Source: Prochlorococcus sp. AG-355-O17
GTDB taxonomy: Bacteria > Cyanobacteriota > Cyanobacteriia > PCC-6307 > Cyanobiaceae
Reading direction: 5' to 3'
NCBI GenBank assembly: GCA_003280655.1
Contig: QCEK01000001.1
Span: 252,388 to 316,387, forward strand
DNA: 64,000 nt
Positions 56,930 to 64,000 of the stretch are shown in pieces. The translations under genes were made by a program, and so were the position numbers. Under the pieces are notes generated by a model. The model had not been told where the DNA came from. It saw only the letters and a program-made list of their open reading frames with translations, and did no database searches. Numbering within the stretch: the stretch's first letter is position 1; the number at the start of each line of letters is the position of its first letter.

Positions 56930-57178
56930 CTATGAATCTAAACTTACAGAACTTGGAGGTGGAGAAGGATCTGGATCTGCAATTAACATATGCTGTAAGA
57001 CTGTTTCTGGCCTCTCACTATCTCTCCAGCGAATTTTATATGCAGGCATTTTTGTACCTCTACTTGTAGTTTGTTCTACCGGCTCAATAACCCATCCTCT
57101 TCTTGATCGGCCCTGAGGATTTCTTTTTACTACTGCATCCGCGTGTTTGAAACGGAAACCAACACGTTCACCACTCAT
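56930..57178 (-). CDS. Conserved hypothetical protein, 82 residues
   Basis: Basic, Arg-rich, with segments GERVGFRFKHADAVVKRNPQGRSRRGWVIEPVEQTTSRGTKMPAYKIRWRDSERPETVLQHML, described as a small beta-rich, SH3- or KOW-like pattern, and a Pro/Ser tail. No cysteines or membrane segments. The base composition is visibly richer in G and C than its neighbours, which points to strong codon constraint. Not recognised; it probably belongs to a cyanobacterial family. Upstream lysS is convergent-side neighbour on the same strand. Confidence 0.7.
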   Translation of the reverse strand: MSGERVGFRFKHADAVVKRNPQGRSRRGWVIEPVEQTTSRGTKMPAYKIRWRDSERPETVLQHMLIADPDPSPPPSSVSLDS

Positions 57179-57207
57179 TTAAAAAATTTCGTATTGGATT
57201 GATTTAT

Positions 57208-58746
57208 CTATTTTACTTCATTCAAGGGTAATTTTTCATTTTTTTTGGAAGTTATTTCTGGTTTTAACAATGGGAATGGGATTACATCTCTAATTGATGC
57301 GCTATCAGTAATTAGCATAATTAGCCTATCAATGCCTATACCTAATCCTCCAGTAGGCGGCATACCAATCTCTAAAGCATTCAAGAAATCTTCATCTATA
57401 CAGTGAGCCTCAAGATCTCCTTCGTCTCTAAGAGATTGCTGTAATTGCATTCTTTCTCTTTGATCTACAGGATCTATCAACTCACTAAAGGCATTTGCTA
57501 GCTCGCGTCCAACAATGAATAATTCAAATCTCTGAACCATTTCTTTATTATCAATATGAGGCCTTGCTAAAGGAGAAATTTCAATAGGATAATCAATAAC
57601 AAAAGTGGGTTCTATAAGTTTTGATTCTACTTTTTGCTCGAAGACCTCATTTAAAAGTCTTCCTATAGTATTGACTTTATTAGAGAAATCAACATTTATA
57701 CTTTTAACGGCTTGTTTTGCTTTTTGAAAGTCTCCACCGAAAGAATCAAAATCGATCCCTGTATATTTTTTGACAATATCTTGCATGGATATTCTTGTCC
57801 AAGGTTTAGAAAAGTCAATTTCTTTATTTTGATAATTTATAATTAAAGACCCGCATGCATCAGCTACAATTTCTTTTATCAATTCTTCTGTTAAATTCAT
57901 CATATCGACATAGTCAGAATAAGCTTGATAAATCTCCACCGAGGTGAATTCTGGATTATGCCTCGTACTTATCCCCTCATTACGGAAGATTCTTCCCAAT
58001 TCATATACTTTCTCAAATCCTCCAACAACCATTCTTTTTAAATGTAATTCTGTAGCTATTCTTAGATATAGGGGAATATCTAATGTATTGTGATGAGTTA
58101 TAAATGGTCTTGCTTCAGCACCGCCAGCTTCAGATTGCAGAATTGGAGTCTCTATCTCTAAAAAATTTCTATTATCTAACCATTTTCTTATAAAACTTAT
58201 ACATTTTGCTCTTGTTTTAAATACATTTTTTGAGTGAGGATTGACTATTAAATCTAAATAACGTTGTCTATATCTTTTCTCAATATCAGTCAATCCATGC
58301 CATTTATCGGGCAAAGGTTGTAATGATTTGGACAACATTTCCCATCTTTCCACTTTAATAGAAAGCTCACCTTTATTTGTTTTTTTAATAGTTCCGTAGA
58401 CGCCTATCCAATCACCAATATCTACTATTTCCTTGATATCTTCAAAAGAAAGTAATTTTTGTTTTTCTAAATTTAAGTTAATGATCTGTTTATCTAAATA
58501 AAGCTGAATCTGACCATCTTGATCGCTTATCGTGAAAAAGGCAATTTTACCCATTACCCTTTTTGCCATCACTCTTCCAGCAATAGAAACAGTGAAGTCT
58601 TCCTCTTGACCATTTTCTAAATAATCAAATTTTTGGATAAGAAATTTTGTAGTATTTGAAACCTTAAAACTCTGCGCGTAAGAAGCAAAACCTTTACTGA
58701 CGAGTGAATTAGCTTTTTGTAAGCGTGCTTCTTTTATTTCAGACAA
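57208..58746 (-). CDS. lysS: Lysyl-tRNA synthetase, class II
   Basis: 512 residues. An N-terminal OB-fold (about 40-160: [30 protein letters not shown]) precedes the class II core: motif 1 in [19 protein letters not shown], motif 2 [17 protein letters not shown] through [14 protein letters not shown], and motif 3 [11 protein letters not shown]. It starts at TTG 58746, the only ordinary initiator after the upstream in-frame stop. The response-regulator gene is 50 bp upstream on the same strand. Confidence 0.97.
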   Translation of the reverse strand: MSEIKEARLQKANSLVSKGFASYAQSFKVSNTTKFLIQKFDYLENGQEEDFTVSIAGRVMAKRVMGKIAFFTISDQDGQIQLYLDKQIINLNLEKQKLLSFEDIKEIVDIGDWIGVYGTIKKTNKGELSIKVERWEMLSKSLQPLPDKWHGLTDIEKRYRQRYLDLIVNPHSKNVFKTRAKCISFIRKWLDNRNFLEIETPILQSEAGGAEARPFITHHNTLDIPLYLRIATELHLKRMVVGGFEKVYELGRIFRNEGISTRHNPEFTSVEIYQAYSDYVDMMNLTEELIKEIVADACGSLIINYQNKEIDFSKPWTRISMQDIVKKYTGIDFDSFGGDFQKAKQAVKSINVDFSNKVNTIGRLLNEVFEQKVESKLIEPTFVIDYPIEISPLARPHIDNKEMVQRFELFIVGRELANAFSELIDPVDQRERMQLQQSLRDEGDLEAHCIDEDFLNALEIGMPPTGGLGIGIDRLIMLITDSASIRDVIPFPLLKPEITSKKNEKLPLNEVK

Positions 58747-58795
58747 AATTTATTTAATATATTTGTTTTATTTAATAAAATTATCAAACTATGGC

Positions 58796-59542
58796 TCAAC
58801 TTGCCAAAGATGTTGCTGTTTCACCAACTCTCTGAGATGCGTAACCGATTCCTCTAACAGTTAATATTAATTCTGGATTTCTTGGATCTGGTTCTAATTT
58901 ACCTCTTAATCTAGCTACATAAACATCTACAACTCTTAAATCCGCTGCTCTGCGAGGAGGATAACCCCATAGCTGTTCCAAGATTTCGGCTCTAGGGACA
59001 ACCTTTCCAGGCTCGTCAAACAATAATTCAAGGAGGCTAAATTCCGTATAAGTCAGGCTAATTCTATCTCCTGCTCTTGAAACTTGTCTGCGATTCGTAT
59101 CAACAACTAAACTTCCAAATTTCATAACTCCTTTGCCTGAAGGAACTTCTTTAGTTTCCGTAACCGATACAGTTGGGCCCATTCTTCTCAAAATAGTAGC
59201 TATTCTAGCTTCTAACTCTTTTGGGCTAAATGGTTTAGATAAGTAATCATCCGCACCTAAGTCTAAACCTGCAACCCTCTCAGAAATAGCCTCTAAAGCT
59301 GTTAAGAAAATTATTGGAACTACTGATTCCGCTCTAATTCTTCTACAAACAGCAAATCCATCCATTTTTGGAAGCATAACATCAAGAACTATCAAGTCTG
59401 GGGAATCTCTGTGAAAAGACTCAAGAGCTTCTTCGCCGTTAGTAGCTGAATACACTTGATATCCTGCTAGCTGAAGCCTCGTAACTAATACCTTCAAAAC
59501 TGCTGGTTCATCATCAACAACTAAAATTCTTGCTTTTGACAT
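58796..59542 (-). CDS. OmpR/PhoB-family response regulator, RpaB/Ycf27-like
   Basis: 248 residues. Receiver domain: ILVVDDEPAV, phospho-acceptor Asp in LIVLDVMLPKMDGF, Thr in FLTALEA, Lys in LSKPFSPKELEARI. A winged-helix DNA-binding domain ends DPRNPELILTVRGIGYASQRV. The VDTNRRQVSR, LTYTEFSLLELL and ILTVRGIGY segments look closer to RpaB than to RpaA, but the N-terminal half differs, so it may be a picocyanobacterial paralogue of RpaB. It may be the partner of a kinase not adjacent to it. Own promoter region of about 180 bp. Confidence 0.9.
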   Translation of the reverse strand: MSKARILVVDDEPAVLKVLVTRLQLAGYQVYSATNGEEALESFHRDSPDLIVLDVMLPKMDGFAVCRRIRAESVVPIIFLTALEAISERVAGLDLGADDYLSKPFSPKELEARIATILRRMGPTVSVTETKEVPSGKGVMKFGSLVVDTNRRQVSRAGDRISLTYTEFSLLELLFDEPGKVVPRAEILEQLWGYPPRRAADLRVVDVYVARLRGKLEPDPRNPELILTVRGIGYASQRVGETATSLAS

Positions 59543-59722
59543 AGTTAAAAAAGATTTCTCGATATTTCAAAGCAAAGAACTATTGCATTGAACATTTATT
59601 CTAACAATTAAAAATATAACATTACGAACCCTCAAAGAGATATTCCTGAGGTTTATAAACATTTTAAATGATTTGAAAATATATAAATTTTTTCAAACAC
59701 TTTTACCTCTTGGCAAAATTTA

Positions 59723-60241
59723 TTACTGTATTTTTCTTCTTGCAAATTTAAACATTCTTAAAAGTTGTGAGCAAATAAAGGGAGCAAAAAAACCTGTCAA
59801 AAAAACTTCCGCTAAGATATTTTTAACACTTGGAATCAACATTAAAGAATTACTATCTGAAAAATTTCTAAACAAAATTTGTAAAAAATAAATAGTCCCA
59901 CATAAAAAACTTCCAAAAGAACAAATTAAACCATACCTAAAATGCCCCAACAAAATATCACTATGTAATTTAATTCTCCCAAACAAAAACCCACAAAAAA
60001 TTAAACCTGGTATTTGAGTTAAACTTTCATTTAAAGTTAGAGAATCTAAGATTAGACCTAGAAACAAACCAAATATTAATCCATTGATTGATCCATTAAT
60101 CATTGACCAAGGCAGTAACCAGAATAATGGCCAATATGGCTGAACACCTAAAAATCCAAGCCAATTAGGGTGCCACAAAAAAATAATTGGGATAAAAATA
60201 AAGCTTATTATGGATAATTTTTTTGTAAAAAATTTATTCAT
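59723..60241 (-). CDS. mreD: Rod shape-determining protein MreD
   Basis: 172 residues from ATG 60241, which overlaps the mreC stop (TAATG). An upstream in-frame ATG at 60271 would lie inside mreC and is less likely. About five hydrophobic membrane segments are visible (IISFIFIPIIFLW, WLLPWSMINGSINGLIFGLFLGLILD and others). MreD anchors the elongasome in the membrane. Sequence conservation is low; the call rests mainly on operon position and topology. Confidence 0.82.
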   Translation of the reverse strand: MNKFFTKKLSIISFIFIPIIFLWHPNWLGFLGVQPYWPLFWLLPWSMINGSINGLIFGLFLGLILDSLTLNESLTQIPGLIFCGFLFGRIKLHSDILLGHFRYGLICSFGSFLCGTIYFLQILFRNFSDSNSLMLIPSVKNILAEVFLTGFFAPFICSQLLRMFKFARRKIQ

Positions 60242-60990
60242 TAAATATTTTCTTTCAAAATTTGTACCCAATCAATTACATGAGGTTTTGCTAATAGTGA
60301 AATTTTTGCCGTTTTTTTTGATTTCAATGTCTCATCTATGGATTGGACAATACCAATAGGGATATTTGGAGGTAATAACGTACTTGCAGGAGATGATGAT
60401 ACAAAATCTCCGACTTTAATATCAGCATCTTTTGAATATAGTATTAGGCTAGGAAAATCATCTCCTAAACCGACAAGTAATCCATTGATTTGAATTCTAT
60501 CCACCCAGACACCTAACTTACTTTCTGGAGAAGTTATTAAATTTACCGACGAAGTGAATAAAGAAGTATTCTTTACTATTCCTAATAATCCACCCGGACC
60601 AAGCACAATATTACCAATTTCTACTCCATCCCTTGAACCTTTGTTTAAAATTATTTGTCTCCACCAACTACCTGTTTTTCTCGAAATAACTGCAGCTAAA
60701 ATACGTTCATTATTAGATGATTCTTGAAGAGATAAAATTTGGCGCAATCTTATATTATCTTGTTCAAGAAGATTTAACTTTATTAAATATTCTTGGTTAA
60801 CACTATCAAGAACAATTTCTTTTTGAAATTGACCAGGCCAAAAAGGTTTTGAAATAAAATAATAAAAATCTTTATAAATAGCTCCTTTTGATATTCTTAC
60901 AAAAACCAAAAATAAAAAAATTGCAAAAAACAACCAATTTTTCTTTTTATGCCACCAACGACTAGTAGAAATTCGTCGGATACCTAACAT
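60241..60990 (-). CDS. mreC: Rod shape-determining protein MreC
   Basis: 249 residues. One N-terminal membrane segment (WLFFAIFLFLVFV), a short coiled coil (VNQEYLIKLNLLEQDNIRLRQILSLQ) and a periplasmic beta domain with AAVISRKTGSWWRQIILNKGSRDGVEIGNIVLGPGGLLGIV, the MreC family core. Lies 4 bp downstream of mreB and overlaps mreD by 1 bp. Works with RodA (21 kb) in lateral wall synthesis. Confidence 0.93.
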   Translation of the reverse strand: MLGIRRISTSRWWHKKKNWLFFAIFLFLVFVRISKGAIYKDFYYFISKPFWPGQFQKEIVLDSVNQEYLIKLNLLEQDNIRLRQILSLQESSNNERILAAVISRKTGSWWRQIILNKGSRDGVEIGNIVLGPGGLLGIVKNTSLFTSSVNLITSPESKLGVWVDRIQINGLLVGLGDDFPSLILYSKDADIKVGDFVSSSPASTLLPPNIPIGIVQSIDETLKSKKTAKISLLAKPHVIDWVQILKENI

Positions 60991-60994
60991 AACA

Positions 60995-62047
60995 TTAATC
61001 TCTTATGGCATTCCTTATAAATTCTGGAGTGTCAACAACTCTTTTGAGTTTTTTAAAATCATCCAACACCTCTCCACAACCATTTACTACGCAAAGCAAT
61101 GGGTTTTCTGCTATGTGAGTAAAAATTCCTGTTTCATCGCTCAATAAATCATTAATACCTCTCACTAAAGCTCCACCACCTGCAAGCATAATCCCCCTAT
61201 CAACTATGTCTGCAGCAAGTTCAGGAGGGGTTCGCTCTAAAGTTCTTTTTACAGCTTCGACTATTTTGCTAAGTGTTTCAGCCATGGCTTCTCTTATTTC
61301 TCCTGAAGTCAAAGTTACTGACCGAGGTAGACCAGATAAAAGATGTAAACCTCTAACCTCTAAGGTAGTTTTATCAAAATCATCATCTGGAAATGCAGAT
61401 CCTATTTTAATCTTGATATCTTCTGCAGTTCTCTCTCCAACAACTAAATTATGAACTTTTTTAAGATATAGCGCTATAGACTCATTTATTTCATCGCCTG
61501 CTATTCGAACAGATTCACTCAATACAGTTCCACCTAAACTTAATACTGCAACCTCAGTAGTACCTCCACCAATATCAACAATCATTGTTCCAATTGGCTC
61601 AGTTACTGGTAATGATGCTCCTATTGCTGCTGCAACAGGTTCATCAATTAAATGAACTTCTCTAGCTCCCGCTAATCCAGCTTCTCTTACTGCTCTTCGC
61701 TCAACACTAGTAACTCCACTAGGAATACCAATCACTATTCTTGGGGCTACTATCCCCTTTCCTTCATTACATTTTTGAATAAATGTTTTTATCATTTGTT
61801 CGGCGGCATCAAAATCTGCGATAACCCCATCTCTTAGTGGTCTTACGGCTCTTATATTGCCAGGGGTCCTACCAAGCATTAACTTTGCTTCTTTCCCAAC
61901 AGCTAAAGGAATCCCTTCTTCTAAATCCATAGCCACCACTGAAGGCTCTTGTAAAACAACGCCTTTTCCTGATACATGTATAAGAGTATTGGCAGTTCCT
62001 AAATCTATGCCAATATCTCTAGAAAATTTAAATCTGTTAAAAATCAC
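60995..62047 (-). CDS. mreB: Actin-like protein MreB
   Basis: 350 residues from GTG 62047. Actin-fold nucleotide motifs: [53 protein letters not shown]. It forms membrane-bound filaments that guide peptidoglycan synthesis. First gene of mreBCD. Base composition is less AT-rich than neighbours, as expected of a highly conserved, well expressed gene. Divergent from ssb. Confidence 0.97.
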   Translation of the reverse strand: MIFNRFKFSRDIGIDLGTANTLIHVSGKGVVLQEPSVVAMDLEEGIPLAVGKEAKLMLGRTPGNIRAVRPLRDGVIADFDAAEQMIKTFIQKCNEGKGIVAPRIVIGIPSGVTSVERRAVREAGLAGAREVHLIDEPVAAAIGASLPVTEPIGTMIVDIGGGTTEVAVLSLGGTVLSESVRIAGDEINESIALYLKKVHNLVVGERTAEDIKIKIGSAFPDDDFDKTTLEVRGLHLLSGLPRSVTLTSGEIREAMAETLSKIVEAVKRTLERTPPELAADIVDRGIMLAGGGALVRGINDLLSDETGIFTHIAENPLLCVVNGCGEVLDDFKKLKRVVDTPEFIRNAIRD

Positions 62048-62178
62048 AATAAGAATTTCTTTTTTTAAATAATATATCTATTTTTTGCTAAGCTCTCGGA
62101 ATTCTGTCGTTTGGTTATGAATAGCACGTAAAACTTTGAGCAAAACCTGAAAATATGAGTAGTATTAGAAAAAAAATT

Positions 62179-62550
62179 ATGGAAATTAACACTATTAACC
62201 TTGTTGGTAGAGCAGGAAGAGAACCAGATGTCAGATATTTTGAATCGGGCAGTATCGTAGCGAATTTCGCAATTGCAGTTAACAGAAGAAGCAGAGATGA
62301 AGAGCCAGATTGGTTTAATTTAGAAATATGGGGCAAGCAAGCACAAATAGCCGCAGATTATGTGAAAAAGGGATCATTAATTGGAATTACAGGTAGCTTT
62401 AAAATTGATAGTTGGAAAGATAAAAATACTGGAGAAGATAGATATAAACCAGTTGTTAGGGTAGATAGATTAAATTTACTAGGCTCACGAAAAGAGTCTG
62501 ATAATAACCAATATTCCAACAGCAATAACTCAAGTGAAATTCCTTTCTAA
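62179..62550 (+). CDS. ssb: Single-stranded DNA-binding protein
   Basis: 123 residues from ATG 62179 (MEINTINLVGRAGREPD); an in-frame ATG at 62155 would add eight residues not usual for the family. The OB-fold follows with VANFAIAVNRRSRDEEPDWFNLEIWGKQAQIA and GSLIGITGSFKID, and the Gln/Asn/Ser-rich linker ends in SSEIPF, the protein-interaction tip with final Phe. It converges with dedA and overlaps its stop by 4 bp. Confidence 0.95.
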   Translation: MEINTINLVGRAGREPDVRYFESGSIVANFAIAVNRRSRDEEPDWFNLEIWGKQAQIAADYVKKGSLIGITGSFKIDSWKDKNTGEDRYKPVVRVDRLNLLGSRKESDNNQYSNSNNSSEIPF

Positions 62551-63206
62551 GCTCTATTTTTTTTCAAAAATCTAATAAGTATTTTTATAAAAAAATATAA
62601 GAAAATTAAAATTAAAATTGGCTTAATAACATATTTGATTTGATCTAAGTAAGTTTCAATTACTGGATAATTTTCACCAAATAAATAACCTGCATAAGTG
62701 AGGAGTGCTACCCATATCAGGCTCCCAAATGTAGTCCAAATCAAAAATTTTCTTAATGGCATAAGTTCTATTCCAGCGGGAACTGAAATTAAAGTTCTTA
62801 TACCTGGTACTAATCTGCCCCAAAAAACTAAAGAAACTCCATATTTATCAAACCACCTTTTACTCTTACTTAAATCATTAGAAGAAATACCAAGATATTT
62901 TCCTTGTTTATCTAGAAAATTTGAAAGTCTTTTTTCATTTACTAATCTCCCTAAGTAGTACCAAGGCAGTGATCCTAAAATAGTTCCAAGTAATCCCCAA
63001 AAAACTAAAATATAGAAATTTAATTTTTGTTGATAAACAAAAAACCCTCCCAATGGCATTATTATTTCCGAAGGAATTGGAGGTATTATGTTTTCTAAAA
63101 ACATAGCCAAACAAATAGTGAGGTATGCAATTGTTGAATTCTTTTCAACAGCCAAACTTATATAATCGGGAATTGAAGTAAGAAAATTTAAAAAAATATA
63201 ACTCAA
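62547..63206 (-). CDS. DedA/SNARE-associated (VTT) family membrane protein
   Basis: 219 residues, starting at TTG 63206 just after the ahcY stop. Membrane segments plus the family signature: FLENIIPPIPSEIIMPLGGFFVY, then LLGTILGSLPWYYLGRLV, and FWGRLVPGIRTLISVPAGIELMPLRKFLIWTTFGSLIW. DedA proteins transport or flip undecaprenyl phosphate or phospholipids and help maintain membrane charge. Probably read from the ahcY transcript. Substrate inferred from family only. Confidence 0.9.
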   Translation of the reverse strand: MSYIFLNFLTSIPDYISLAVEKNSTIAYLTICLAMFLENIIPPIPSEIIMPLGGFFVYQQKLNFYILVFWGLLGTILGSLPWYYLGRLVNEKRLSNFLDKQGKYLGISSNDLSKSKRWFDKYGVSLVFWGRLVPGIRTLISVPAGIELMPLRKFLIWTTFGSLIWVALLTYAGYLFGENYPVIETYLDQIKYVIKPILILIFLYFFIKILIRFLKKNRA

Positions 63207-63208
63207 AC

Positions 63209-64000
<792 letters not shown>

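Noticed and set aside
62155-62178. Eight-residue N-terminal extension of Ssb
   Set aside because: Family members begin at the MxxNxxxLVGRAG-like position; the second ATG fits better.

Overview
The window is a gene-dense, AT-rich cyanobacterial chromosome segment with the gene content and order of a high-light-adapted Prochlorococcus. Evidence: photosystem I genes (psaC, psaD), a cyanobacterial NDH-1 subunit (ndhS), carotenoid and bilin synthesis genes (crtD-like, ho1-pebA-pebB) with no phycobilisome genes here, a panC-cmk fusion, a CAAD-domain thylakoid protein, very short spacers, and very low G+C even inside genes. I see no insertion sequence, prophage, CRISPR array or foreign island, so this is core genome. 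Clade assignment is inference from composition and content.

Layout. 1-12 kb: 3' end of a HAD hydrolase, recA with a LexA-type box, a DinG-like helicase remnant, tyrA, crtD-like desaturase, fructosamine-kinase family gene, CAAD protein, MoeB-rhodanese, a tandem-duplicated corrinoid adenosyltransferase, larE, speD, and recF, whose 5' end lacks any ATG/GTG/TTG in frame. 12-27 kb: tRNA-Arg(CCG), ppc, gshA, trpE, psaD, a histidine kinase coupled to rodA and mrp, hemF, a CCB2/CCB4-like gene, RNase D, an LpxB-related protein and tRNA-Cys. 27-43 kb: two lineage-specific unknown genes, purM, panC-cmk, a tyrosine phosphatase, pebB/pebA/ho1, icd, a DUF1537 kinase with a mutarotase and an alpha/beta hydrolase, a CPA2 antiporter and glgP. 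43-53 kb: tRNA-Arg(CCT), rnpB, rnc, ndhS, rimM, glmS, psaC, acpP-fabF, tkt, and thiC behind a TPP riboswitch. 53-64 kb: M20 amidohydrolase, TPR protein, ruvB, smpB, lysS, an RpaB-like response regulator, mreBCD, ssb, dedA and the 3' part of ahcY.

Working together: recA, recF, ruvB and ssb cover recombination and repair, with the visible SOS-type control at recA. psaC, psaD, hemF, crtD, ho1/pebAB, ndhS, CAAD and the CCB-like gene serve the photosynthetic membrane. tkt, ppc, icd and glgP handle carbon fixation, anaplerosis, 2-oxoglutarate supply and glycogen turnover. rodA and mreBCD shape the cell.

No clearly new multi-gene system is evident. The observations most worth following are the recF start/frame problem, the double-domain adenosyltransferase, the rodA-coupled histidine kinase with a degenerate ATPase domain, the DinG-like protein without a visible Walker A motif beside recA, and several compact inverted repeats (psaD leader, glmS leader, antiporter-glgP spacer, P3 arm of RNase P RNA). 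No stretch above about 300 bp lacks a feature. The largest spacer, 6910-7201, holds the divergent promoters of the CAAD and moeB genes and nothing else I can name.
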